From Solanum dulcamara (lineage: Eukaryota > Streptophyta > Magnoliopsida > Solanales > Solanaceae): a stretch of DNA of 64,000 bases. The stretch spans positions 75,941,257 through 76,005,256 of the forward strand of contig NC_077238.1 in the NCBI RefSeq assembly GCF_947179165.1, read 5' to 3'. The notes under the pieces are model-generated. The model was not told the origin of the DNA, searched no databases, and was given only the letters and a program-made list of their open reading frames with translations. The first letter of the stretch is position 1; each line of letters starts with the position of its first letter. Shown piece after piece: positions 22,180-34,561 of this stretch. Both the position numbers and the translations under genes were made by a program.

Positions 22180-24380
22180 AACAGATCCTCAATGGTGCGG
22201 ATGTTGATGATCTCTAGAACATGTCTCTGTATCATGAAATGATGCAGGTCCAAATGGACGTCAGTACATGAAATGTACAAGTATGTAATATGGACAAATG
22301 AAACATACGTCAAGGTAGAATAATATCAGTTCATACATCTTAAATTAGGAAGAGGAACCACTCAATCAAAATGTACTAAATCTAAAGCGATAATAAGATT
22401 TAGACAGAGACCAATCATATACAATCCAATCTAATCAGAGTACTATCAAGACCTATATGCGAATTTCTCTTATCCGACAACCATCACTTATGAGCTAGTG
22501 ATAGTACAACAAGCCAATATTGTTGCCGCGTCCATTTAATATCTTGCTAGGGTAAGAACGAATCAACCAATCATGGATCCAAAACCAATCAGGTCCTATC
22601 ATGTCAGGACAATAAGTTAGAAAACATCCGAATTAATGATTCAATCCTCTCCTACATTTGGTGATGTAGTTATTAGGTTAGAGTTATTACTTACTCTTAT
22701 CCAATTAGGTGCTTGATACTCCTTCCAAGACTCAAAGTTCATAAAATAATCAATCCAAATCAAAAAGTGTCAAATAGACTCTTATCAGTTCATCAATTCT
22801 ATCAAATCAATCCTTTCAACCAATCAAATTCTCAATTATTTATTTAAGAGAAGTTGGGACAGTCATTTATGATAACATTCAGTTGAGACCATTCAATTGG
22901 GTTCAATTATGAAGATATAAAGGACTATCAAATTTCATCAAGACTATCATAATGCTCACATCCCAATCACAATTATGCATTCACAAGTTCAAGGCTTTAG
23001 ACTCAATCCTTAGGCATATACATCCAATATTAGTCAAAATACTATTAGGTTTTATGAAATAAGTAGTTCAAATCATTTGTTCAAGAAACAAGTTCGTGGA
23101 AAACATCTAGTACAAATATTATGTAAAATATGTTAAATTTAAGAAAATTCTCAAGAACTCAATTCATATGAACAACTCAACTTCATTTAGACTCTATAAA
23201 ATTTATATACATAATATTAGTTCAAATCACTCTCTTCATCAATGCATAAAAGCCATCATCTTTACTCAAAAATATATATGTAAAAATCATAATTATCACA
23301 TCAATTAGGGTTCATAGAAAAGTAGTCATGAACAACAATTCCAATCGATTGAGAGATACAAAACAATAATAATCTCAATACATAATTATACGAAACTCAA
23401 TAGAAGAAGAATTAACTCATTCAGAATTCAAGAAACTAGGTTAGACTCAACTCATTCTAAACAATCGATAGAATTAAATGTAGGGCACATGGACAAACTC
23501 AATCCAATGTTATGATTAACCTTACATACCTGGAAGATTGATATTATAATTGAAACTCAAAAATACTAGCTTTCTCGGAGGAAATCTTTGATCTTAGAAC
23601 CTCAATGCTTGATCTTGAGAAAAATAAACTCCTTTATGAAGTTCTTAGAGTGGAAGAACTTGAGAAAACCTTATGTGAAGACTTCTCTTTGATTCTTGAA
23701 TTTTTGACTTGAGAGCTTTAGGGTTCTTGATGAAGAAAAGGAATCCTAGGTTAGTTTTGAAAGAGTTTCTTGAGACAAAATTGTTTGGATTGATGATTAT
23801 TAGAGGAAAACAAGTTAGTAGAATGATATATTCCTTCAAAATACCCAAAAATGACTTAGAGTAGGGTTAAAAAGCTTTAGAAAGGACCAAATTAACCCTA
23901 GGACAAAAGTTTTTGAAAAAAAATTCAACTAGCCTTCACGGAAGGCAATACGGTCCGTAATGATCTTCACCGTCCGTAGTGGCAGTGGTGAACATGCAAC
24001 TGCCTAATAAGGATTTACTAAACTAGGCGTAACTTTTTACTCCGAATTCCACATAAGACAAACTTACTGGCTTTGGAAAGAGGACTCAAAGACCTTTAAT
24101 GTCATAGGTCATGGGTCACCTAATTCTTTATATACAAAAAGTTATGATCATTTAAAGTTGACCCTTGCATGAACTAATGTGAAAAACTTAACCGGTAGAA
24201 AGGTTTTGAACTCAACTAAGTATTAGGGGTATCTCTTGACCATAACCCACTTCCAATACACTTATCACTCATTGTAATTAACTTTAAAACATAAGCACAA
24301 GTAGGACACCACCCAGTTCAAACATAGATACTTACGACGAAATATTCAGATTCTACAATAAAAAGTTATGGGGTGTTACA
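22180..24380. mobile_element. LTR B1, right part
   Basis: Resumes with AACAGATCCTCAATGG and aligns to about 32040-34088 of LTR B2, including GATGATCTCTAGAACATGTC and the final GGGGTGTTACA. No gene seen; the ORF at 23645-23848 is incidental. Confidence 0.8.
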
Positions 24381-24385
24381 ACTGG

Positions 24386-24417
24386 CCTATCCATAACGAC
24401 AGGGACATGTTGTTATA
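24386..24417 (-). mobile_element. Element A left LTR, last 32 bases
   Basis: CCTATCCATAACGACAGGGA and following bases continue the LTR broken at 3005, as seen from the uninterrupted copy at 36202-36233 (CCTATTCATAACAACGGGGG). It precedes the internal sequence ATAGATACAATTTATCC, which recurs in the second family-A element near 62843. Confidence 0.75.
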
Positions 24418-24479
24418 ATAGATACAATTTATCCATCACCCATTTCTGAGTGACCAACTAGGGAAAATAGGGCTAAAGT

Positions 24480-25300
24480 AGAATAGAATAATACCTACTT
24501 CGGTAAACAACTAGATGGTAAGGCCAGTTTATACGCCACTAGTCCTACACAGTCAAGAGTCTCAAAAGGGCCAATATAGCGAGGACTGAGCTTTCCCTTT
24601 TTACCAAACCTCATTACCCCCTTAATGGATGAAACTTTTAGAAGAACTTGCTCACCTGCCTTGAATGTCATATCCCTTACTTTATGATCAACATACATTT
24701 TTTGATGACTCTGAGCTAGCAAAGCTTAGCTTGGATGCTTCTTACCTTATCTTAAGTATCCCTCACTAAGTTTATCCCCGAAGGCTCCACCTCTGTAGCT
24801 TCAAACCATCATATGGGAGACCAAAATCCCCTCCCGTAAAGAGCTTCGAAGGGTGCCATCTCAATGGTAGAATGGTAACTATTGTTGTAGGAGAACTCGC
24901 ATAAGGGAAAGAAATTTTCCTAATGTCCCCCAGAGTCGATCACACATGCCCTCAACATATCTTCCAGCACCTGGATAGTCCTCTCTGATTGTCCATCTGT
25001 CTGTGAATGGAAGGCATTGATGAAAGTGAGTTGAGTTCCCAAAATTTAAAGGTGAACTATGTACCGCAGTCTAAAATGATGGAAAAGGGCACCACATGCA
25101 ACCTTACCATCTCATTCACATAAATCTTTGCCAATTGTTGTGCATTGTAGTCCACTCTAACAGAAATAAACTATGCTGACTTGGTCAACCTGTCAACCAC
25201 CACCCAAATGAAATCATACTTCCCCAAGGTCTTGGGAAGTCCCACCACAAAGTCCAAGGCTATTCTCTCCCATTTCTATTTAGGAATGGATATTTTTTGA
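24480..25300 (-). pseudogene. Element A integrase relic
   Basis: The C-terminal part (24722-24495) reads [20 protein letters not shown], then SSIKGVMRFGKKGKLSPRYI and VAYKLALPS. The core (24750-25230) is recognisable as an integrase in broken frames (Y/YNNSYHS region near 24880, VDRLTKSA-like region near 25180). Compared with the related copy at 62941-63205, the chromodomain part is deleted around 24503. It contains many stops and is non-functional. Confidence 0.75.
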
Positions 25301-26470
25301 ATTAACCCTACAGGTATTTGATGCTCATATTTCACCTGTTGGAATTTTTGGCACTCATGTACATATTCATCTATGTTTTTCTTCATACCCAACCACAAAT
25401 ATGGATGTTTCAAGTGTTGGTACATCTTGGTTACTCTAGAGAGAATAGAGTATCGCGAACCATGAGATTCAAACAGAACTTTCTAAATTATACCATCCAC
25501 TCGGGGAACACAAATCCTTTCCCTAAAGTTGAGCACCCCACCTGCATCAAGTGCTGAATTTTTGGCCTTACCCCATCAAAATTATTTCTCTAATCTCATT
25601 CAAATTTACATCTTCAAACTATTTGGCCTTAATTTCCTCTATAAAAGTGGGCCTTAGATAACCAAACCTCACCATTATCAGAGATGCCTAGTCTCATGAA
25701 ACTAACCTCCAAGGCTTGAATCTCTCTAGCCAAGGGCTGCTTGCACGCTCCCAAACAGGTTAGACTGCCCATGCTAATAGGTTTCCACCTTAATGCATCT
25801 GCTACCATATTAGCCTTACCAGGATGATACTAGATGGTGACATTATAGTCTTTGAGCAACTCTATCCACCTTCGTTGTCTCAAATTCAAGTCTTTCTGGA
25901 TGAACACATGCTGCAAACTGCAGTGGTCAGTAAACACCTCACACTTGATTCCATAAAGATAATGCCTCTAGATTTTCAAGGCAAATACTACCGCTGCCAA
26001 CTCCAAGTCATGAGTTGGGTAGTTCCTCTCATGCACTTTTAACTTCCATGAAGCATAGGCTACAACGTTCTTATTCTACATCAACACATGCCTCAAAACT
26101 GAATGTGAAGCATCATAATAAATAAATAATTCTTTACCTTTGATCAGTAGGGTCAAAATATGTGTTGTGGTCAGAAGAGTCTTAAGCTTTTAGAAGCTCT
26201 CTTCGCATTTGTCAGTCCACTCGAATGGACTACTTTTTTAGTTAGTCTGGTCAAATGAGTAGCAATATAAGCAAAGTCCTTCACGAACCGATGCTAATAA
26301 CTAGCCAGTCCCATAAAACTCTTAACTTTAGTCACAAAACTAGGCCGAGCCTAGTTCTTAACTGCTTTAATATTTTATGGGTCTACCATTACCTCTTCCT
26401 TTGAAACAACATGGCCTAAAAAGGCAACTAAAGGCAGCCATAATTCACACTTAGAGAGTTTTGCGTACAA
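25301..26470 (-). pseudogene. Element A integrase zinc region and RNase H relic
   Basis: Broken frames still show the gypsy order. They include an RNase H end-type segment (minus strand near 25810, PGKANMVADALR-like), [22 protein letters not shown] code near 26020, and the YYRRFVKDF-like segment near 26290. Most positions are interrupted by stops, so I give no single reading frame. The assignment rests on position and on similarity to element H at 15391-16395. Confidence 0.6.
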
Positions 26471-26960
26471 TGTCTACTTTCCCATAACACCTAGAGTAAT
26501 ATGAAAATAATGTATATGTTCCCGTTTACTCTTCAAATACACCAAAATATCATCAATAAACACAATAACAAATGAATCTAGGAATGGTTTGAAAACCCCA
26601 TTCATCAGGCTGCAGGTGCATTCATAGTGCCCGTACCTGGTTCTAAAAGTTATTTTGGGCACATCTTCAGGCCTAATCTTCAATTGATGATACCCAGACC
26701 TGAGATCAATCTTTGAAAAGACTGATCCACCTTGCAACTGATTAAAGATATCATCAATACATGGCAAGGGATACTTATTCTAGATGGTGACCATATTCAG
26801 TTATTGATAGTCAATGCACATTCTCATACTACCAATTTTTTTCTTAACAAATAACATAGGATCACCCCACGGATAAGTACTGAGACGAATGAATCCTTTA
26901 TCAAGGAGTTCTTAGATTTGAGCCTTAAGCTCTCTCAACTCTGATGGAACCATACGGTAG
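26471..26960 (-). pseudogene. Element A reverse transcriptase relic
   Basis: The open piece 26767-26474 reads [20 protein letters not shown], then [20 protein letters not shown] and FRTRYGHYE. It then jumps to [20 protein letters not shown], having lost the [12 protein letters not shown] segment by deletion. The FIDDIL catalytic motif survives. Upstream (26940-26780) the RT N-terminus is broken by several stops. Confidence 0.8.
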
Positions 26961-27159
26961 GGAGGAATAGAGATTGGGTGGGTGCCAGCTCTAAGTCAAT
27001 GCAAAAGTCTATGTCTCTGTCAGGAGGTATACTAGGCAAGTTTGTAGGGAATACTTCTGGAAACTCACACACTATCGGAATAGAATTAGTAGAAGAATAC
27101 TCTACATCAACATTTTGAATATAGGCTAGATAGGACAAACAACATTGCCCTACTATTTA
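26961..27159 (-). pseudogene. Element A protease-RT linker, left of LTR C
   Basis: Reads SYLAYIQNVDVEYSSTNSIP, IVCEFPEVFPTNLPSIPPDR and DIDFCIDLELAPTQS, the conserved linker that precedes gypsy RT. It continues directly into 30101 onward when LTR C is removed: the minus-strand code LKARKIVGQ reads across the joint using the right-hand ATTTT copy. Confidence 0.8.
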
Positions 27160-28794
27160 TGTTATATTCCATATTTTTGCACATTGGACTATTCATGAGC
27201 TAACGGACATAAATCCAAGGACTTTTAATTTTTAAATTTAAAACGGCATAATTCGATTGTAAATGACAAGTTATATGGATAATATATGTGAAATTAAATA
27301 CAACTTAATAAAGACCCTTGATCCAAATAAAAGTGGAAGCCATCAAATATTTTTTTCTTAAAGTCACGTTTTCGGGTGGGCTGAGTTTGGGAGGCCATAA
27401 CCCTTTTAGCATTTGGGAATTTGGGAAAACTCTTCAAATGAAAGTTGTATAAAATTGAAATAGATTTCCAACCATAGGTGTAGGTTGGGAGAAGACATCG
27501 GAATAAGGAAATATGGACATTTTAAGGCGGAAGGGTCGAGTTAAACAGTGGATTCGGCCCAACCCAACTCCAACTCGGGTCAGGCCCAATACCCACACTC
27601 TTTAAGGGATATTTTCAGCCTTCCTTCCTCATTTTCAGACCAAAAATACCCAGAAATTTCCATAGAGAAGGAGAGGAGAATCCTACATAGAAACATCAAT
27701 TTCGACCAAAATCTGAGCCCTGAATCCCGAAGTTCATGAAGAGAAAAATATTGTACGTCGTATTGCCTTTAATTTGAGCTAAAAACAACCAAGAAGGTTT
27801 TAATGTTGTTACTTCATACTTAAGGTAATATTAAAGTATCTTTTTCATTGTTAACAAGTTTATTTAGAGTTTTAACGGATTAGAATGGAGAACATAGCAT
27901 TATAAACTCGTTTGTTGTTTTGTTGAGATTTATGGATTGAGAGGCTATTTTGGGTGGATTAAATTGATGGAATTAGTTGAGTTATGATGTATAATAATTG
28001 TTGATGTTGTTGATGAGTTGTTGTTCTTAAATTTGGAAGAATAAAATGTATGAAGATATTGTATATATTTTGGAGCGGTTTGGTATAATATTTGTGGTTG
28101 TTTTGCAATGATGTTTTGGGGACTGTTTCGTGGTTATTACGAACTATTTTATGCGCTAAAATATCAGAGGATTGGCTGTAGTTTTTGTTGTTGTTATACT
28201 ATGGGTATATGGAAATAAATGAGTGAATATAAGCATTAGCATCCGAATGTATATTGGGCTATTTTAAAAGTAACTTAAGGATGGATTTAATTCTATATTG
28301 ATATAGAATTGTTGATATTTTAATTGGTGTGTGGCTAAATTAGAATTTCAAGGATTATTACGTTTGTAGGGGAAATGTTGCCCGAATTTTGTTAAGTTTC
28401 ATTTGTACTTGGCTTATTTAGTAAGTGATGTGGATATCTAATTGTGGCCTATGTCATCTTAATTTTAGACCCACAAGCTTGAGAAGTAGACGTTGGACAT
28501 TTAGATAAAGTTCAAGGTATGTAAAGTTATCCCTTCTTTCTTTTTGGCATGCCTTAGGTTTAAGTAATGAATGGTATGAGTTTGGGGTAATTCTATTCAT
28601 AAATTCCAAATATAATTCACGATCCATATTTAATTCTTGATGTTAGATCTCCTAATGTGATTGAGTTATTGCCCCTCAAATCCTATATATAAGGGATAGT
28701 TGCTAGTGTATAAAAGTCTCTATTTTTATAGACTTTATCATAATTAGCATCCTTAACTTACAATAATTGTTCACATCATCTTATTGCATTATCC

Positions 28795-29060
28795 ACACCT
28801 AGGTCCGCGATGCAGACTTATCGCAAACCACACTGTCTAGCAAATTATATTCAAGCTTCAGTTTTGATCGATACTTGTACCAGGTCCATGACGCGGACTT
28901 GTCGCGGACCACACTGCCTCGCAAATTAAGTTCAAGTTTCAATTTGGTCACTACATGTCAAAAGTCTGCGACGCGGACTTATCGCGGGATAAACTGCCTC
29001 ATGTTTAAATTCTTGATTTCGCTTAGGTTATTCCTCATGGCGGAACTATCGCGAACTACA
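28795..29060. repeat. Tandem repeat of about 85-95 bp in LTR C
   Basis: Three to four diverged units, each with a GGTCCGCGACGCGGACTTRT type core, CGCGGACCACACTGCCT and then CAAATTAAGTTCAAG. GCGACGCGGACTTATCGCGG is conspicuously GC-rich and CpG-rich for this window. Confidence 0.7.
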
Positions 29061-29189
29061 TTGCCTTGGTCAATAAATTTCATATTTTAGGCATTCGAGT
29101 GTTACTTATTCTATTGAGTGTCAGATGATAATCTAATTATATATGGTTGCTCATGATATTCTATTTGTGCATATTTTTATTACCTCTTT

Positions 29190-29465
29190 CACCGAGTTCC
29201 GGGCTGGGTATGTTGTCATGCACAGTTTTACTATATTATTCACTAAGTCCCTTACTAGAGGGCCGGGTACAGTATATGATGATATGATTATGACACTGAG
29301 TCCCATAATGTGCCGGGTATGGTAAAGTGTACACTACTCTATTCACTGAGTCCCTTGCTAGAGGGCCGGATACGGTATATATATATATATATATATACAT
29401 ATGATGATATAATGATATAATTGTGACACTGAGTCCCATAATGGGCCGGGTACGGTATATGATAA
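29190..29465. repeat. Tandem repeat with GGGCCGGGTACGGTATAT core in LTR C
   Basis: CACTGAGTCCC(T/A)T followed by GGGCCGGGTACGGTATAT and a TGATGATATGATTATGAC spacer recurs about four times in two alternating forms. A (TA)n run lies at about 29378-29396 inside one unit. Confidence 0.7.
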
Positions 29466-30100
29466 TGATATGCCCGACTTCATTTCATAAGATGTAGGTA
29501 CAGTGATTTATTGATTATCATACTTATCTCCTGGATCTTTATTTCTGATGTGATCTCCTTTATGGTATTTTATGCTTTATATACTCAGTACATATTTTGT
29601 ACTGACCCTCTTTCTTTAGGGGGTTGCGTTTCATCCCCACAGGTACAAATAATTATTTCAGAAATCTGCCAACTTAGGATTTCCACTCAGTTATTTTGGA
29701 GTGCTAGATTTTGGTACCGATCCTCTTGATGTATATATATGTTTATTCAAGGGTACAACGGAGGACCTATCCTGCCATATGCTATTGTTGATACTCTTAG
29801 AGGTTTGTAGACATATGTGTAGGTTGTGTATAAGTTTGTTCAGTTGAGTCTATACGATGTGCTATGGATATTAACATGTAATGGAAGCCTTGTCGGCTTG
29901 TGCATCCTTTCATGATATGATAGTGGTGACTCCTTAGGAGACAAATGATAGGGATGTATTATATGAAAATATCATGAACCACTGGAGTTCTTATGTAAGT
30001 TATCATATTGTTTGTGGTTCAGCTTAAATACATCTGATAGGTATGTATGTGGTTGTCTAGGTCGGGCTCCAGTCACGGCCTACGGGGTTGGGTCATGACA

Positions 30101-30480
30101 ATTTTCCTAGCCTTGAGAAAGGATATGACTTTAGGTGGCTCTGGCTTGAACACCCCTTCTTACTCTAACCTTTCCCTTTCCAGGATATCTAGATCCACAA
30201 TTTTTGCATTATAATTAAGTACAACAAAAAAAGGGACAACCAAGTCATTCCTAAGATTACATCAAAATCGGTCATAAAATCACTAAGTCAACCCAAATCT
30301 GAAAGCCCGTAAACATCACAGAACAAGCACGATAAACATGGGTGACTATGACTGACTCCCCAACAGGAGTAGAAACATAGATGGGGGCATCAAGTATATC
30401 ACACAATGCATCAAAATCCAAGGCATAATTCACGGACACATAAGAATAATTAGACTCCTAATCAAATAAAATAGTAGTCA
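30101..30480 (-). pseudogene. Element A protease, C-terminal part
   Basis: Reads leftward from the active-site region through [22 protein letters not shown] and [16 protein letters not shown] segments (minus strand, about 30460-30340) towards RARK. The catalytic Asp-Pro-Gly is destroyed: the frame gives LFD, a stop and then ESNYS. Confidence 0.7.
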
Positions 30481-31662
30481 TCAGGTCACAAATAAAAATA
30501 GTACCTGTGATTATTGCATCATACACCTCTGCCTCGGTCTTGTCCAGAAATGCATAAAATTGAGTCCTATCATTCTGACGGGCCACCTCCCTGCCTGGTT
30601 GTGCTTCTCCTCGACCTGCACTACCATTCCCTCGGTTCCCATGGCCTCTCTGGTTTCCTTTTCGCCTACCTTTGTGACATCCTCTATCATTGCCTCCACC
30701 GCCCACGGGTACTACTAATCTGGCCTGCTGAGGTGCTAAATTTTTCCCGCGAAGGGTGAGGACATCCTCTCCTTATATGCCCCGGCTCTCCATAATTGAA
30801 ACAGACGCGATTAAAAGATGGCCTACTACCTGGGAACGATGCTCCTTGACCCTCATGGGATGGATGCTGCTGTAGAGTACTTGAAAAACTACCAGTAAAA
30901 GCCATCAGAGCTAGCTGAATAGGGCAGGTTGTAATTACCAGCCTACCTTACCCTCTAGAATAGGATCCCTAAAAATTATATATGCTCTTGGGCTTTTTAG
31001 ACAAAGCCTTGACCTGCCTATCTCTCCTTACACCCTCTACCTTCTTCACAAAGTCAGTGACTTCGTTAAAACTCTGGCCTGATGAAGTCATGTGAACTGA
31101 CAATACCAGCAATTTGGGGATCAACCCATTCACAAACAATCGTATCCTCTTTTCCTCTGTTACCAGCTGAGTAGCATACCTTGATAGCGCATGAAATTTT
31201 GCCTCATAAGAAGTCACCGACATACTGGCAAGCGACACTCCACATAAGCCCTCCACCATTGCTTGGCATCGTCCTACAGCTGGAAAGTCACAAATTCTAC
31301 CCATGTTGATGTACTATGCCTAGAATGTGCAATCTCTCATAGCAATCAAGAATAAACTTGTAGGCATCCTCATTTTTAGAGCCATAGAAGACCGAGGGCT
31401 TAGGTTTTAAAAACTTAGTGAGAATGTCATGTACTGTGCCGGTCATAAATGGACTGATAAGAGGTCTGAAAAAAGCATCAGTGCCTACCACCTCATATAC
31501 CAAAGGGGATACAACAGTAAATGGACGAGCAATACGAGTTGGTGCTGTAGGTACAGTATGAATGGCTCTAGTGCCAGCCAACCCTTTTAGAAAGGCAATG
31601 ATTTGCTGTGCTAATATGAGATCCATAGGGGGAAGAACGGTAGCCCCAACTTGGTTGTCTTC
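30458..31662 (-). pseudogene. Element A gag, main part
   Basis: From right to left, the capsid N-terminal part (31701-31297) reads FLKPKPSVFYGSKNEDAYKF and ILDCYERLHILGI. Next (31304-30969) comes TSYEAKFHALSRYATQLVTE, EEKRIRLFVNGLIPKLLVLS and SFNEVTDFVKKVEGVRRDRQ. The nucleocapsid part (30905-30687) has CFNYGEPGHIRRGCPH, a zinc knuckle whose second Cys is now Tyr. A GNRGNGSAGRGEAQPGREVA stretch leads to the protease. The QLQGDAKQWWRAY part is lost around 31300 and frames shift between blocks. It is a Del/Tekay-like Gag. Confidence 0.85.
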
Positions 31663-34088
31663 TGTCACTCCCCAAGAGGGTACCTTAGGTGTGGTCGACA
31701 CTTAGAGACTATTGCTAGTCCCTAAGCGAACCACTTGACCTGTCCACATAATCATTCAATCAACTCTCTATCAGCGGAAGACTTAACTCATCCAGATGAT
31801 CAAATAAATACTTATGAAACAAAACCAAAGGCCAACAATCTGTCTAATCCAATCAAGTCAAAAGACAATCTCAAATCAACAAGTCAACAATCTAATCTAT
31901 AAAGCCTTTATCAATTGTCTAAGTGGTGCCAATGAAAGGTTCATGGCTACCTCAAATCAAATAAATATGAAAGTCTAAACATATAAATCTAGATGAGAAA
32001 AGAGTGGAATCCTCCAAAAGTAGAAAGGACTCACCAATCAGTTGAATACGAATACATCCTCAACGACGGACCTGTTAATGATCTCTAGTACCTGTCTCTG
32101 CATCATAAAATGATGCAGGCCCTAATGGACGTCAATACATAGAATGTACGAGTATATGTAATATGGAAGAATGAAACATATATAGGGTAAAATAATACCA
32201 GTTCAGATATCGCAATCAGAAAGATACGAAATTTAATCAAAATATCACAAGTCTAAAGAAAGAGTAAGGTTTAGACAGAGACCAATCATATACAATCCAA
32301 TCCAATCCAAATCCGAGCCAATCTAATCCAATTAGATCTAATCCAATCAAATCAAAGTACTATCAAGACCTATATGAGAGTTTCTCTTATTCGACAATAA
32401 TCACTTATGAGCCAGTGATCGTACAACAAGCTTATTATTGTTTCCACAACCATACAATACTTTCCCAAGGTAAAGAAAGAATCATCCAATCAAGGATCCA
32501 ATTAAATAATCAATTTCTGTCTTTTTAGGACATTAAATTAAAGGAAAGCATCCGACTTTAATAGTTCATTACTCTACTACGCTGGCTACGCAGTTATTGG
32601 GTTTGAGTTATTAGTTAATATTACCCAATTCGGTGCTCGATACTCCTCCCAAGACTCAATGCCCATAAGATAATCAATCCAAATCAACCAATGAACAAGC
32701 CTCATATGTAATTTTATCAGTTCATCGGTTCTATCAAATCAATCCTTTCAAAAAATCAATCTTCCAATCAAATCAATCAACAAATATTATATGTACTTTT
32801 ATCAGTTCATTGGTTCTATCCAATTAATCCTTTCAGATGATCAATCTTCCAATCCTTCCTAAATCATTCATTTATGAGTAGTTGGGACGATCATTTATGA
32901 TAACATTTAGTTGAGACCATTCAATTTAGTTCAATAATGAAGATGCAAAGACTATCAAGTTTCATTAAGACTATCATCATGCTCACATCCCAATCACAAT
33001 CATACATTCACAAGTTCAAGGCTCTAGACTCGATCCTTAATCATATTCATCCAATATTAGTCAAACTATCTTGAGGGTTTATGAAGTAAATAGACAAAAT
33101 CATTTATTCAAGAACAAGTTCATAGAAATCATCAATTACGCAGTATTATGTAAAAATATGTTAAGTTTAAAGAAAATTCTCAAGAAACACAATCATGGAG
33201 ACTCAATTTATTCACAATTCAACCTATCATAATTGTGGGGACTCAATTCATTCACAAATCAACCTATCACAATTATAGATCACATGGAAGAAAAAAGTTC
33301 ATGCTTTAGTTTAGCTTTACATACCTTATACGTTCCTAATTTTTGAGATAGGTGAGATCTTTGGAAGAAGAGATAATAAGAATCCATTTCTTGAACCTTA
33401 GAGATGGATTTTGTTTAAAACCAATATCATGGGTAAAAGATATAAATTGGGTTAAGATGAAGAAATTATAGAATTTCATGGTCAAATCTTACCTTGGATG
33501 ATGGATGAACCTTGAAGGGAGTTAGTTTCTTAAGAACTTCTCTTTCTAGGATAAATATTTAAATTAGAAAGATAAATTACATCTTTGGGGTTTTATTATA
33601 AAAAAGCAGGCCCATGCAGGCGCGCAAAAAATTCTTCGGGCGCATTCAATGAGCGAAAAGGGAAGTAGCCACTGCCTTATTGCGCTAGCGTGCGAAAAAA
33701 ATCTCAAGCGTGCGACAAGACAGTCTCAGTAAAACGAGCATAAATTTTTAACCCGAACTCCGATTGATGCAAATAGGTGGAGTTAGAAAGAAGGCTCATA
33801 GACCTTTAATTTGAAAGGTCATGGGCCACCTAACTCTTTGTATGATGAGAGATATGATTGTTTGAAATTGACCCTTATAAGATCTTATAGAAAAACTTAA
33901 TCGGTAAAAGATCTTTGAACTTGACTTAGTACTAGAGGTTCCTTATGACCCTAATTCACCTCTAATAGACTTCAAAGACTTAGGAATTGATTCTAAAGCA
34001 TTTATACAATTAGAAGTCATCGGATTCGGACTTATACATATTTGAAGAATGGCTTGGGTCTTAGCTTAAAATATTTTGGGGTATAACA
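31663..34088. mobile_element. Solo LTR B2 (gypsy-type) inserted in element A gag
   Basis: 2426 bp, from TGTCACTCCCCAAGAGGGTA to GGGGTATAACA. The flanks CTTC (31659-31662) and CTTC (34089-34092) form a 4-bp TSD, or 5 bp CTTCT if the first T is counted outside. It aligns in order with the two parts of LTR B1. No coding content. It includes CAATCAAATCAATC-rich stretches near 32290-32360 and 32700-32870. Confidence 0.8.
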
Positions 34089-34545
34089 CTTCTATTTGCT
34101 CAGTAGTCTCCTCATCCTCAACCTCTATGTTCTCTTCTAACTCATCATGGGGTGCGGGAGGGACCTCATATATGGGTACTTCCTTAATTGGAGCCTCACC
34201 CCTAGTGGGTACTGCTCTCTTTCAGCTTCTGCTGCATATCCCTTTCCTACCTCTACCTCGACCATATCCTTGTACGGCTTGCTCCTCCTCTTGTACAACT
34301 TGAGCTAAGGGCCAAACACCATTGTAGCAGGTGTTAACCATCTACGGACAAGAGAGTGAAAGAAGTTAGATACCAATTTGGATCACCAGTCACTAATTAG
34401 AATCAAATTATTGCACGAAGGAAAGAAGATAGAGAGACTTTTCCTAAAGTCGTGTAGCCTCTCGAAGAAAAGTACAGACGTCTTTGTATTGTTCTGCAAG
34501 ACTCTACTTGACACATTTTGGTACAACGAGATTAACAAACCTAGG
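34089..34545 (-). pseudogene. Element A gag N-terminus and leader
   Basis: Gag code resumes right of LTR B2. The minus strand of about 34090-34300 reads a Glu/Ala/Gly-rich N-terminal segment of the type seen before the Gag core in this gypsy group. Then 34330-34545 is a leader with no clear frame. The plus-strand ORFs here (34076-34303 and 34378-34569) are shadows. Confidence 0.5.
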
Positions 34546-34558
34546 GCTCTGATACCAA
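34546..34558 (-). other. Element A primer-binding site
   Basis: GCTCTGATACCAA on the plus strand, the iMet-tRNA primer site on the coding strand, lies four bases inside the 5' LTR start at 34562. It fixes the element's orientation. Confidence 0.8.
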
Positions 34559-34561
34559 TTT

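Larger units (their letters stand above)
3006..24380. mobile_element. Solo LTR B1 (gypsy-type), split by element G
   Basis: Starts TGTCACGCCCGGGAGG after ACTGG (3001-3005) and ends GGGGTGTTACA at 24380 followed by ACTGG (24381-24385), a perfect 5-bp TSD. Only 3006-3434 and 22180-24380 belong to it. Joined, they match LTR B2 (31663-34088) in order, including a segment on variable-length ATGATGCAGG and GGACGTCA words. No B-type internal region is present, so this looks like a solo LTR of about 2.6 kb left by recombination. It lies inside the left LTR of element A. Confidence 0.8.
27160..30100. mobile_element. Solo LTR C (gypsy-type)
   Basis: 2941 bp, starting TGTTATATTCC and ending GGTTGGGTCATGACA. 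It is flanked by ATTTA (27155-27159) and ATTTT (30101-30105), four of five bases identical. The terminal CGGGCTCCAGTCACGGCCTA and GGGGTTGGGTCATGACA are typical of a nightshade gypsy LTR family. No internal region remains. It carries two tandem-repeat blocks (28795-29060 and 29190-29465). Short ORFs inside have no family resemblance. Confidence 0.8.

Noticed and set aside
27548..27739. Short ORF in LTR C
   Set aside because: It is in non-coding LTR sequence bounded by a TSD and shows no recognisable domain.
28795..29060. Array of similar units considered as CRISPR-like
   Set aside because: Units are diverged and spacers are not unique. This is a tandem repeat inside a plant LTR.
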